Positions 24,201 through 35,752 of a stretch of DNA of 64,000 nt are shown here, piece after piece. The DNA comes from Zonotrichia leucophrys gambelii (taxonomy: Eukaryota; Chordata; Aves; Passeriformes; Passerellidae). The translations under genes were made by a program, and so were the position numbers. The DNA is taken from NCBI RefSeq assembly GCF_028769735.1, contig NC_088200.1, positions 68,454,061-68,518,060 of the forward strand. Direction: 5' to 3'. The notes under the pieces were generated by a model. That model saw only the letters and a list, made by a program, of their open reading frames with translations, ran no database searches and was not told the origin of the DNA. Numbering within the stretch: the first letter of the stretch is position 1; every line of letters begins with the position of its first letter.

Positions 24201-27200
24201 TAGTTTAATTTAGTACATTTATAAAAACAGATAATAAATATTTAAACAAAACACTCCATCTGGAAAACAATAATATTACTAATATGCTTGGGCCAAATGA
24301 GTACTTTAAAGAAAAATGCACGGAAAAAAGGTTATCCTAAACCTTGCTCTTTCACCAATAGTTTTATAAATGAATCAGTAGCAGCTGGTGCGAAACTTAA
24401 ATTAATTAGAAACGAAAATGTAAAAATATACACATCGGCTTAAACCAATCCTACTGGAATGAAAATTTTGCCAGCATTGTATCCAGGATGTCCTTGTTGG
24501 TGAAATATAAAGCTGTATTATTTTCTATGAAGCTGGAAAGAAGGAAGGACAATAATTTAAAGTGAAACCTTACATCCATCTTTGAAACAAAAAGAGTTTG
24601 TGATAAAGACAGCCATTTGAATTTGTTTTGGCTTGCAGGACTAAAGACATTAGAAGGAGTATCTCATATATTTTTGATTAAGAACAATATCATTATTCAA
24701 AGATTTAACTTCACATTTCTGTTTACTTTTTAAGTTAGGTGAGAAAGCTCTCTCAAACAGAAAATCCACACACAGTCCTCAACCCTTCCAGACTGACAGT
24801 GGATGAACATATTTCCCATAATGTAGTTTTCCTTTAAGAGGCAGAATTACCTGTTTTTGAAGTGGTGAGAGGGGAGAACCATTCAAGGTCTATCTGATTA
24901 ACCAGATACTTTACAGAGAATATTTTTCTTCAGCTGCAGAGATGGAGTAAAATTCAAAACTCCTTGTGGTGCATTTTGTCTTCCTGAACTTCTCTGATTT
25001 CATCCCCAAACAGGGATACTTCAACTCTGCAAGGTGAATGTACATTATTTTGATAATGTCACAGTAAAATAAAAGGTACATGCTCAAAATCAGCTTGGTG
25101 AAAATAAAAAGAAGTGCTACATACAGCAATGCCTGACATGTTGTGCTCATCACTCTATTAGTCCCAGGGAGCCTGTCTTTAAACGAGGAAGCGTTTCAGT
25201 TTCAGTGCATTGTCTGGTTCCTGTCTCCTTCCACATTTTGTATGTCAGCTCTGTAACTATTACTTGAGCTAATCTAAAAGAAATAACCTACCTATTCAGG
25301 AGAAGTCTGAACGTTTCACATAAGATTACATTTCTTCCTTTCCATGTCAGGAGCGATAAGCAAAACTCAATACCCTGAGCATAGAAATGATAATTCAAAG
25401 AGAAAGAAAATACTCTTGACATTTTAACAATAACAAGTTATTAATATAATTCACTTCAGTTGAAAGAAAGTAGAATACATTTACAATGCAACTGAATAAA
25501 GGTTAAGTGTATTTTGTGTTTTGCTCTGCATTAAATATAAATATCTGTCATATCAAATCCTAGACTAGTTGTAAGCACCCTCTTAAAATCCATGTTTTTA
25601 GAAGTAAAGAAAGCAATTTAAAGTACCATTTTTATAAATTACAAAATCCCAATCAGGCAAACCCCATACGGAACAGCTCAAGAAATGTAACATAGCTATT
25701 CTGAGCAGAGTTCTCCGCACACTGGGAACATCACAATCTCTGATACAACTGGTGCCATTGAGATACAGCATCCTTGCAGCATCTCACTTAGGAGCAGTTT
25801 CACAAAATAAAGGAATATAAAGCAGACTTGTGTCTTCCTTTTCCTTGCTTGTTTCATGTTATCCCCCTTCCATACTCCCCACTATGAAAATAATATATTT
25901 TTATGTAAGAAAATATTTAACCAATAAAAAAAAACACTAGAGATTTCTTCATAAGAATTTTTCAAGGTACCTGCTGTATTATAAAAGTAGAAAACAATCC
26001 AGACATAATTAATAACAAATCTAATGTCATTCTCTCTCTCTTATTAATTTATAAGAGCAGTCAGATTGAAGAAAGAATTGATTTCTGAAGGTAGCATTTG
26101 CTTCTCTACATGCGGGATCAAAGACTGAAGCTGCCAGAATTTTCCACTTCCACCAGTGGAGTCTTTGTTCTTTCCTGGGACACTTTCAAGTCTGTATTTT
26201 AAATGCCTTTCCTTTCTTCTAAAACTTAGGTCAAACACTCTACCCCAAAGGTAAGAATCTTTGAAAGGTAATGGAAGCAATGGGCTCTAGGCTGGCTTCC
26301 CACTACATTTTTTTTAATGGGCCACCAGTGGTAAAATAGTTCTGTTCTAAAACTAGGAGATATGGCCTGTCATCACTAGCAAGAGTCTCACTACTTTAAA
26401 ACAAAACCCAAATAATGAAAAACAAATGCTCTAACTTTTGGGGATTTTACACCATACAGGATTTGGTGATACAGAGATTCCCCTCCAACCCCCCTCCCCT
26501 TAGGATGCATACTCCAGCCAGTAGAGTCCTACACAGACAAGAACCAAACTCCACTTTCCACTATTTGCTTTACAATGCTTAGAAATATGTACAAGGTTGC
26601 CTACATAGATACCAGCTACTGAACAAATGACCTCTGTTCCCTATATCCTAATCAGCCACTAACAAATGAACAGAAGTAACAGAATAAAGGGTATTTGTCA
26701 GGAGCACTTCTGTTTTTCTAACATATTTTCCTTCAAAAGCTCAAAAGGTAAAGCACTTGGCAGATGCAGTGTGCAAAAAATGCTTTACAGAAGGTGGGAA
26801 CTCTCACAGTCAGATGAAGAAAGGACACATGGAAGGTTTGCATGTGCAGAAGTGTTCTTCATTTGAAGGGAATTAAATAGAGAAAGCTGAGGAAGGAGAT
26901 AGACAACAAGGAATAACAACAAAGGGATGTAGAGGGTAAAGAAGAATTAAAATGAAAAAAAAGCTAATGAGAAGTTCAGCTGCAAATCAATGCAGTATAA
27001 AATTATACAAAGGTAATTAGAAGAGCAAGTTCAGTCTGTGAATGGAATATACAGCTTATTTGAAACCATGGTTTTCACATTAGAAAGGCGATTCCAGCAT
27101 CAATAACAGATACACATTTACTATGATGATACAGATACACTCTACTGCTGTGAGAAAACATATACTGACAGCGAGGTGAAGGTTATATTTAAGGCAAGGA

Positions 27201-27984
27201 GTGCAGCCAGATCTTGCAAAGGACACATGCATCTTGTGTGCTGCAGCTCTAAGCAAAGTAGAAACTTGTAACACTGATGATTTTTGCAAGGTTTCTAGCT
27301 CTGCTCAGAAAACATCTGCAGAAACCAGCTGCATAAGGACAATGCCAGAGAATAAAGCAAAAACAAGCCAGTAAATTTTAAATCTGTGATGACAAGCTCA
27401 AAGGCTGCTGAACAGCCACTTTTTACTGGGAAAAAGACACATAAAACTTCTGCAATGAGAGTAAAAGTGGATAGTGGAAGGAATACAGAAGTCTAATAAC
27501 ATGAAAGAATACATATAAGAAAAGCAAATTCAATGATGAGTTCAACAAGTCGATTAAAATAGACACCAATTTAGATGAAGGATCTTCAGGTCCATGTCCG
27601 CCTCTACTGCTTCCTCTGAAGTAAAAACACCAAAGACTGAAAACAAATCCGGCTCAGTTCTCTACCACAGAAGGAGGACAGGCTCCCCGTGACTACAGCA
27701 GTTTTCCTGCATGCATGGCACAGGAGTCGCAGAGCAGCAGGAATTCAGCAAGAAAAGGGAGTGTGGAAAGGTCTACTTAGATATTCCTCACTCCTCAGGA
27801 CTCTTCCGTAAGGAATGACCTCTGTACCTTTTTCACCTCAAAGTGGGCATCAAACTCTGCATTTGTTAAAAGTCCTATGACTAAAAAAATGATCAAACAC
27901 TAACACATGTTAAGCAATTGCAGATGAGACAGCATATTTTCTTTCAGATTTACCTACAAAGAGAATTTAAATAATATACAGCAA
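24201..27984. other. Unique AT-rich non-coding sequence
   Basis: No exon, RNA gene or recognisable repeat is seen. Open frames on both strands (60-80 aa) have no domains. An A run lies at 25926-25934 and a pyrimidine/C-rich patch near 26478-26500. Confidence 0.5.
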
Positions 27985-28170
27985 TGTGGCAGTTTAACTC
28001 TTGCCGTGAAGATTAAGGGGATGACCTCAATTTCCCTCCCACTCATCTGGGACTCTGGCCTTTGGGCTAGTTAGTTCTGTCACAGTCATGTTGTGAAGTT
28101 ACTTTCAACTCCACTGAGAGATTTTGGTTGAAAGAAAATATATTGAAGAATAAAATAGTTCTTTAAAATT
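27985..28170 (+). mobile_element. Possible decayed LTR fragment
   Basis: The segment opens TGTGGCAGTTTAACTCTTGCC, holds a moderately GC-rich middle with GGCCTTTGGGCTAGTTAG, and ends near GAATAAAATAG, which could be a poly(A) signal. These features recall the start of an avian ERV LTR, but I cannot define a 3' end, a TATA box or a target duplication. It could equally be unique sequence. Confidence 0.3.
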
Positions 28171-31100
28171 AGTAAATAAAAGGCTTTAAACAAAAATGCA
28201 CACCTTTAGTTATTGCAAATCAATACACAGAGCTCTAACATGACTTCACAAGAAATTTTGAGATCTAAGAAATTTTTCTAAATTACTTTTTTCTTTAAAG
28301 AGCCATCTATAAAAGAATTCAAAAAATCATATTAGTTATATTCGCTATATAATCTCCTAGCATACATTCAAGAAAGACTTTTGTTCAAGTGCGTCACACT
28401 CAATACAAGAAAAATTTCATTTTTAGGAAAGCACATAGTATTCAAGCCTCAAAATCTGTTAAAGCTAGTGTTTTGTTGAGTGGGAGAAATGAAATGGCAG
28501 TCAGTGTGCACAGCTCGCTACAGGAAAGACATCCAAGAGAGATGTTTCTGACTCAAAATGGTTAAAAATGTTACCTGCTTCCTCTTCAACTAAACAGGTT
28601 AAATGTTCTGAAGTACCGAAGCAGGTTCATAAGTACTTTGAATGCTACAAGTAAAAGTGGCATTAGCAAATAAAACCACCCTGGTAAGTAGAAAAGAAGA
28701 GCTACTACAAACTTCTAAGAGAATTATGAAGAAAAGTAATAGTTTCATCACAATTTTGCCATTTATCTTATAAAGAAATAATGGGGGTAAGTGAACACAA
28801 AAATAACCCCCAACATTAACATTTTAATAAACTACAATTGTATTTTAAATAGTGTTCTCCTGTTTAGAACCTCTGCATATTTTTTTTAAGGAATGGCAGG
28901 AGATCCAGACGATGAAAACACATCTGGAGTTTGCATTGTCAAAACAACATATTTTCTTGAAAACAAATTTATGAAAACTGTAAAGCTTACATTCAAACTC
29001 AGACATATTGAAATTATATAAAAGAGGACGGCAATTTTGCTGTAAGCATTTCAATTGATCATTTGGTGTGTATCAGCTCACAAATGCTGAATCATGTTCA
29101 CAAGAGAAATCCAATCAGCTGGCTGTGTTCTCTGTGTGGGTTGAATCAGTGTTATCAGATTAATGTAAAGAGACTGGTCCAGACCTGAGCGTAGAACAAG
29201 AACAGAATCTGTTTCTAACCATACTTTGTAAACCATTTGTTGACTTTCGTTTGATGAGTCACCTCTAAGGCATGAAAGAGCTAAGCCATGAATACTACCA
29301 GCTTGTAGTTTCTTTTTCTTGAATCTCCAGAGGCATAAACAATTATATTGAAAGCTTTTCATAATGCAGTAAAAATGTTCTACAGGAGTCACTATTATCG
29401 AAGACAACTCACTGCTGCTAATGACTTTAACTCTATCTAGTGTTATGTATTATCATCATCATGTGTCTTGTTTGCTAGGAGGTAGACTGCATCAGTTCAC
29501 CTAGAAAGCACTCAACAAAAACATACTGGGTTCTCTGGGAAAAACTGGGTGTACACTTTATTTTAGGATGTTCATACCAGTGGTAGGGTGTCATCGCTCA
29601 GGCTAGCATCTCATTGCTAACCTCAAAGCAATTCATTGACAGTTGCACCAGGAAAATATTAACAGCTGGCCAAAAAAGTGAGCTGAAGACATGTTCTCTT
29701 GGCAGAGGAAACAAGAGCAAGCCTGTGCTTTGCCTTGTAATGTTACAGCTAAGCTCCCTGGAGGTGGTTAGCTTTACATTAGGATGGTGTCTGCAGGAGA
29801 CACAGCGGCACTCCTGACTGCCCACAAAATGTATTCTGGAAGATCACACAAACTTAAAACAGGCCTGATAATAGACAATGTATTTGCTTAATTTTAAGAA
29901 ACAAAACAAAACAAAAAGCACTAAATCTTGGACATCAAGGAGAATGTGGACCCACAGATTTTAGTATCTAAGTGTCCTGGTTATAAAAAGAACTGAGTAG
30001 TTTTAAGGGGTTCCTTCAAAATGTTTAAAATGTACTGCATGAAACAGCCCAGTTTAAGGCCACCACAATGTCAACATTCATCAGAAAGGAGAAAAAGAGA
30101 GAAAGGGATAAAATGAGGCAGGAAAGAGGAAGGCGGAGGGGGTGTGAAGAAAGAGAAGGATAGTTATAGAATCTCCTAGGTTAACTGAAAACCAAGCAAA
30201 AATCCAGAACGTTTTATGAAACACATAAGCCACCTACAAGATCTCCTGTTCAAGCCCGCCAAATTTTGGAGCCCTACCCAAACTCTTGTTTTCTTGATAT
30301 TTGATGGGTTGAACACTACAATTTATCAAAATTCTGAAGGCCATACTCCCCTGAATGCAAAGACTTAGTCTACAAGAACGAAAATAACTAAAACAGCCTC
30401 CACATTTAAAAAAGAAAACGCCCTATTATTCAGAACTTATTAACTAGAAATAAAGTGTTCGAGCCCTGGAAAAATCAGCAAATAACTGTTTTCCTGCTTT
30501 CCAAAACCAGCCCCAGTATTACAGAACTTCATATGTTGAAGTCACCAGTCAAAACAACTTTCTTAGCCAATTTTAGTCAAATTGCCGAGACACCTCATTT
30601 TTCTTTCTTTCTTTTTCCAACACAGTCATTTTGAAATCTGTCAATGACAGATGCTGTAACCATCCTTCAGACCTAGTTAAGCACTGTTAGTTATATGGAT
30701 TTAATATATAACATATTCAAAACGTGTTGAAAACATTCTTCCAAATCATTGGCTGCTAATGAAATATCAGCTCATCCACGTTAAATTATATTATATTATG
30801 GTGCTGCTTCACCTCTTCACAATGTAATTCTCTGCTGAGAGATCAAGGATGCTGCCAATTCCGTGCCCTTTTATCAAATCTGAATGCTCAAATGTTTTAT
30901 CTGGCTTCTACTTGCTAGTCTGGCCTTGCACACAGTCCTATTTAACTCCTGTGTGGTTTCTATAAAGTCTGACAGGATGTCTTGGCACGATTACAGTTCC
31001 TATATGTGCTAAAGTTATTACTCTGGTATTAGAAAATGTGTTGTCAACCAGGAATTAACAAACCAGCTAAGATAAAATAACTGTAATCCTGCACCTTCAT

Positions 31101-32309
31101 TAAAACTGGATTCAAACTGTGATTATCAAAGAGAAGGAAATATGGGTTTGCAGCTAATGCCACAGCTATATGCTGAAGGCTTCAATTCCTGGTACTCTGA
31201 AAGATTTCTTGCTTGATCTGGAGCTGTGCCTCTTGGAGCCATGAGGTTGTAAGCACTTGTTAAAACATCCAGTCACGTTTGCAGATCTTTCAAAAGGTCC
31301 TTGCATATCACTGACTTTCAGTATTGTACAAGGATGAAAGCTAGCATTTTTTAAAACTTCAACACATACATATCTGCACCTCCAGAAGACTATATACCTT
31401 GGAAACATTGAAAGCTGTATGTCTTCATCATTTTTCAGCTGTAAATTTGGGATATCCTTGATAAATCATTTCACTGCAGTGTTTAGAAAATCATTTTATC
31501 TAATGATCAGGGTCCTTTGTTGTTCTATGCTCCTAAGATATGACTGCTCCACACACTCAACTTATAGCAAAATTAAATTCCTTTGTTTAGTAAAAAAAAG
31601 GTTACAAAAAAAATCTGAGTACAAAGCAGTTAGCCACGGAGGTACATCTTAAAGACTAATGAACAAAACAGGGAGAGAGAATGATAATATCACCTCTTAA
31701 AATGTCTGAAAGATACATCAAAGGCACCTTAACTGATGATGTGGATTGACTGAAAACCAGAATGGCAAAAGAGCTCCAAAGGCACTTTCAGTTTTGGACC
31801 TATCTCTAGAGCTGTCAAAGAACTGAAGAAATAGTGAGAATAAGGAAAAAATAAGGAAAGAATGGATATTGAATGAAAGCAAAAAGAGAAATATCTTTAC
31901 TGAATTCAGTTTTCAAATCATTAAAGTGAAAACCTCGTCAACTTTTTTGTGTTGAGCAAGTAGACACAACTACATTGTATATCCAAATTGTACTGCATTC
32001 TTAGTAAAAACAACAGGTCTCAGTTTTCAGCAATCTGTATCTTGGGGACGCCTGTCTTTTTATTTAATAGCCTGGTGGTTTTTTACTCTCCTATCAAGCA
32101 GTGCAGCTGCTTCACGGATGTCTGTAAGTCACAGTGCCCATGGCAAGGATTTCCAAATCTTGATTGAAGTGATGAATACCTGTTGGAGAGGGTAAGCAGG
32201 AGACCACCTTGGCTGCGTCATTTCCTTTGCCAGTCCTTGGAATCTCAAAGGTTAGGCAAAGTCTGTTCTTCCATTTCTCCAAGAGGCATGAAGGACCTTG
32301 CATGTCCCT
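28171..32309. other. Unique AT-rich non-coding sequence
   Basis: No supported gene or transposon. The 109-aa minus frame at 29078-29407 and the 80-aa minus frame at 31166-31408 have no recognisable motif. Small AAAAC-type repeats lie near 29899-29918. A purine-rich patch lies at 30085-30160. Confidence 0.5.
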
Positions 32310-32485
32310 CCTAGCAAACCCTTCTCTACTTTTCCCCAGACTAAAGAGATCTTGTTTTTCTAGTAACCCCTTAGGCAGATACTGTATACCCGTGATCATC
32401 TGTTTTTCTCCTTCTAGCTTAGTCTTTTTGCACACAGGTCCAGAATTACACACAGCATCAAAACATTTCTGTCCCACGGATTTAC
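32310..32485 (-). repeat. Ancient CR1/L3-like LINE remnant, antisense
   Basis: The plus strand recalls the reverse complement of old CR1 3' sequence. CCAGACTAAAGAGATCTTG resembles CCAGGCTGAAGAAGCCC, then a stretch like CTCATAGG...ATCATCTT, and CCAGAATTACACACAGCAT resembles CCAGAACTGGACACAGTAC. Order and spacing fit but divergence is great. A 127-aa minus frame (32112-32495) spans it and does not look like CR1 protein, since this part of CR1 is untranslated. Confidence 0.4.
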
Positions 32486-33083
32486 ACTGAGGCATATCAC
32501 TCTTCCCTGGTTTTGGTCACTATCTTTTTTCTTAAGCAACACAGTTTTATGAAGTTAATTCTTCTCATCCCCTTTAAATTACTGACCTGAGGTAAAAGCA
32601 ATAGGAACCCTGCTCTTTGTAACATCATAGCCATCATACTGTCTTCCCGCAGGCTGATTATTAAATTGTCTTTTGTCGCTATCTGTCGTTATGTTGAATT
32701 ATGCAAATTTTCTAAAAATTAGTGAGGCTTCAGACACTGTACCTGTTTATAACAAATATTATAAAATTCTTCCTTAACATTTGTTAAAATAAGTGGCATT
32801 AGAATTACTAGATTCATGAATAGCACCTAGTTACTTAAACATAAGTCAGGAAATTCCTTTAAAAAAAAAGGATTTGTTATAATTTTATTACATTCATTCA
32901 TTCTATTACATGAAACACTAAAATTCTTAATAAAAGACAGCAGAGTGTCAGAAAAGCATTTTTTCCAACCGAAATCTGCAGTTCTGTAGTAAAAGTGACT
33001 CAATCAGTTCTCCTATTCTATTTCGTACCCAAGGCACAGCATCCAAATTAAATTCAACTTTTATTTCCACACCAGAAGTATAA
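32486..33083. other. Unique AT-rich non-coding sequence
   Basis: No gene or transposon is recognised up to the start of the LTR at 33084. Confidence 0.5.
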
Positions 33084-33617
33084 TGTGCTGGATTTGTCTG
33101 CGGTATAGATAATTTTCTTTACGGCTGTGTTTTAGATTTGTGTTGAACACAGGGTTGATAACACAGAGATGTTTTTGTTGTTGCTCAGCAGGACTTACAC
33201 AGAGCCAAGGCCTTTTCTGCTCTTTGTGCTGCCACACGGGTGAGAAGTTGGGAGTGCATGAGAGGCTGGGAGGAGACACAGCTGGGACAGGTGACCCAAA
33301 CTGACCAAAGGGATTTCCAGACCATGTGACATCATGCTCAGGACATAAAGCTGAGGGGGAAGATGGAGAAAAGGTGCAGCATTTGGAGTAATGGCTTTTG
33401 TCTTCTCAAATAGGAGTTACAAATGATGGGGCCCTGCTCTCCTGGAGATGGCTGAACATCTGCCTACCCATGGGAAGTGGTGAAATAACTTCTTGTTTTG
33501 CTTCGGTTATGCACACGGATACTGTCTTCCTTATTAAACTGTCTATATCACAACTCAGGAGTTTTCCAGCTTTTACCCTATCCATTCTCTCCCCAGCCAC
33601 ACTGGCAGGAGAGTGAG

Positions 33618-34245
33618 TGTTCCATCTTGGCTGTTTTAATGGCCTGGAAAAGCTCAGGATGGCGTTGAGGCAGCCCGCGCTTGAAAGGACGAAAGGAGTC
33701 TTCAGGTTTTTCAGTTCTTCAGTGTTGTTTATTAATTCTTATCTACAATATTTTCTCCCAGCCCAACAGAGGTTCGCATGGCAAGCCAGCCATGAGCACA
33801 CTGACCTCCCTCGGGGCGGCCACTTATCTTTATACCAAAAACTACGTGTAGGATATTTACCTTTTCCTCCCAATACCTTTCACTCTTATTGACAAGTGCA
33901 CATTCAGTAAGAACCAATCTCAAAATGCACCATCACCATCGAAGATGGATGACAAGAAGAAGAAGAAGAAGAAGAAGAAGGACAGGACACGCCCTAATTC
34001 CTCCATCTTGTCTCCTAGAACCCCCCTGTACCGAGATTCTAAAACCTGTGTTTTCACTCCATAATTAATCTATCCCTTCACCACTTATGCCCGTGTGATC
34101 CTCCCATCCTCATTCAGGTGTTGCATCCCGTGCAGGATCAAAGTCTAGCCACCAAGCACTTCTGGCAACTTTCCAGGACTTCCGAGCCCCCCAAGGGTTG
34201 TCTTGGTGACCCTGGACATCAGGAGTGATGTGCTGAATTCCCACA
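33618..34245 (-). mobile_element. Solo LTR of an ERVK-like element, nested in copy B
   Basis: On the plus strand the insert runs from TGTTCC to CCCACA, so TG...CA ends are present. A perfect 6-bp duplication, AGTGAG, flanks it (33612-33617 and 34246-34251). Six-base duplications are typical of ERVK/betaretrovirus-like integration. Read on the minus strand it has TATAAA (complement of 33829-33834) and AATAAA (complement of 33728-33733) about 100 bases apart, with most of the U3 upstream, as in an LTR of this type. The text matches a songbird LTR family I remember. An AAG microsatellite lies inside. No internal retroviral sequence remains. Confidence 0.88.
33954..33980. repeat. (AAG)9 microsatellite inside the nested LTR
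   Basis: Nine perfect AAG units lie in the U3 part of the minus-strand LTR. The position corresponds to a purine-rich AAGAAG stretch of that LTR family as I remember it, so the array probably grew from it. Confidence 0.95.
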
Positions 34246-34281
34246 AGTGAGCAAGGGCCTTCCTAGGGTGAAACCATGGCA

Positions 34282-34715
34282 TATGGTTTCCTCTGGAAGT
34301 TCTCTCATCTGAGTGGTCCAAATCCAGTTAGCAAAATGTGACACCTGGATGTAGACATTAGTTTGTAACAATTCTAGACCCCATTATAAAACCCACATCC
34401 AGGAAATATCCCAAAACTCCAGCTCTTTCTGGATTATCTTTCTCAGAAGGAGGATCCATTGTTTTCAGATGCAAAACCTTCCTGGTGTACTAAATAACAT
34501 CTGAAGAGACTATAGAAGGCACCAAAGTGCGAACTGAAATCTCCTGAATGAGAGGTGAGCTGGATAACTTTTCCTCAACATAAAGAAAATGGCTATTTTT
34601 GTCAGAACTGAGTCCCTTAAGTTCAGTGCAGATTTTCCTAATGAAACAAAAAATAAACACCACTCTGATTTTCCCCACTTACAAGGCCTGACTGCAATTT
34701 CACAGTGAGATAAAT
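34282..34715. other. Unassigned sequence between two repeat clusters
   Basis: No repeat family is recognised. The two minus frames (34490-34725) are short and without motifs. Some of it may be a decayed upstream part of the CR1 that follows, but I cannot show it. Confidence 0.4.
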
Positions 34716-35752
34716 GCCTGCACATTGAGGGCGGCAGAGCAGTGGAACGGGCTGCCCACGGTGGTTATGCAGCTTCCCTCACTGGAGACATTCAAAACTC
34801 AGCTGGATTCATTCTTGTGTAAGCTGCTGTAGGTGACCCTGCCTTGTCAGGGGGGGTTCGACTGGATGATCTCCAGAGCTTGCTTCCAACCCTATTTATT
34901 GTTTCAGCACAGCCTAGGTTTTTGGTAGCAGTTTTTGGTAGCAGGGGGCCACAAAGACGGCTCCTGTAAGAAGCTGCTGGAAGCTTCCACAGTGTCCTGC
35001 AGAGCCAATCTCTGATGGCTCTGATGATGGACATGCTGCTGGCCAAAACCGGGCCAATGAGAGAGGCTGGTATGCCTCTGTGATGACATATTTAAGAAGA
35101 AAATCAAAACAAAGTCACAGGTTTTTGCTTCTAGTCAGAGAAGAGGAGGAGGAGGTGAGAGTCTGTCCAAAATATCCCTCATCTGCCTCACGATTGTCAT
35201 TTGCAGCCAGTGTGGATCCATGGGGGATGCAGAGATCCACCCACAGCCCGTGGAGATCCATGGGGGATGTCATTTGGGGACCACTGAAGAAACAAGACCC
35301 CTCCTGTCTGCTGGAGAAGTTCATGGAGAACTGTCCCCCATAGGAGGGACCCCACGGCTGACAGGGGAAGGACTCCTCTCCCAGAGATGTTGAAGAACAT
35401 CTCGGTGATGAACTGACCAAAACCCCCATGCCCTGTCTCCCTGTGCTGTCGCTGGGAAAGAAGGAGGGCTAGAGGGAAAAAGGCGTTTAAGGGCTTATTT
35501 TACTTCTGATTATCCTCCTCTGATTCTGTTATAGTCATAAATTTCACTTTGCAACTTCAAGTTGAGCCACTTTTACCCTTAAAATGTTTTTTGCTGGTCC
35601 TTCTCTCAACTCAGGAATCCTTTGTTAACTTTTTTCCTTTTCTGTTCTCTGCCCAGCTGTGGCAGGGGAGGGTGAGCAAGCAACTCCCGTGGGTGCCTGG
35701 TGTTGGGCCACTGTCAAACCATGACACCCTGAAGATTCTGTGATTCCACAAT
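34716..35752 (+). mobile_element. CR1 LINE 3' end, sense, interrupted by an LTR
   Basis: The left part (34716-34892) follows a CR1 3' end in sense: CAGTGGAACGGGCTGCCCACGG, CTGGAGACATTCAAAACTCAGCTGGATTC, GACTGGATGATCTCCAGAGC and TTCCAACCC. The right part, after the LTR, is CCCTGAAGATTCTGTGATTCCA (35727-35748), which is the expected CR1 terminus with its ATTCTGTGATT-like repeat. So the LTR entered the last 30 or so bases of a complete CR1 3' end. The CR1 is 5'-truncated and lacks coding sequence. Confidence 0.75.
34893..35726 (+). mobile_element. LTR of a non-coding avian ERV family, inserted in CR1
   Basis: The element of about 830 bp ends in CAAACCATGACA. Its start is near 34893 (TATTTATTGTTTCAGCAC, first base pair perhaps mutated from TG) or at TG 34900. 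It has two CCAAT boxes (35005-35009 and 35054-35058) and a TATTTAA TATA box (35089-35095), a promoter layout expected of an LTR. A 15-base direct repeat (GATCCATGGGGGATG at 35215-35229 and 35255-35269) lies in the middle, in a region of this family rich in GTGGAG/CCCACGG words. The 3' part has CCCAGCTGTGGCAGGGGAGGGTGAGC before the end. A short CCC is shared by both flanks but a full target duplication cannot be read. Confidence 0.72.

Larger units (their letters stand above)
33084..34281 (+). mobile_element. Solo LTR copy B, same family as 5137-5723, split by a nested LTR
   Basis: The left part (33084-33617) begins TGTGCTGG and follows copy A through the TATA-like CATAAA (33344-33349), the block ATGGGGCCCTGCTCTCCTGG, and the ATTAAA signal (33533-33538) to GAGAGTGAG. 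There a foreign LTR (33618-34245) interrupts it. After the duplicated AGTGAG the family's 3' end resumes as GAGCAAGGGCC...GTGAAACCATGGCA, ending near 34281. Without the insertion the element is about 565 bp. Possible outer target sites TATAA (33079-33083) and TATGG (34282-34286) agree at three of five bases. No retroviral genes are attached. Confidence 0.8.

Noticed and set aside
23560..24213. Several 72-153 aa frames on both strands
   Set aside because: They fall in the untranslated 3' end of an antisense CR1, where high GC lowers stop density.
32112..32495. 127-aa minus-strand frame
   Set aside because: It overlaps an ancient CR1 3' remnant that is untranslated in the parent element, and shows no domain.
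33084..35752. A single provirus with 5' LTR at 33084 and 3' LTR at 34893
   Set aside because: The two LTRs belong to different families, and nothing like gag, pol or env lies between them; a CR1 end separates them.
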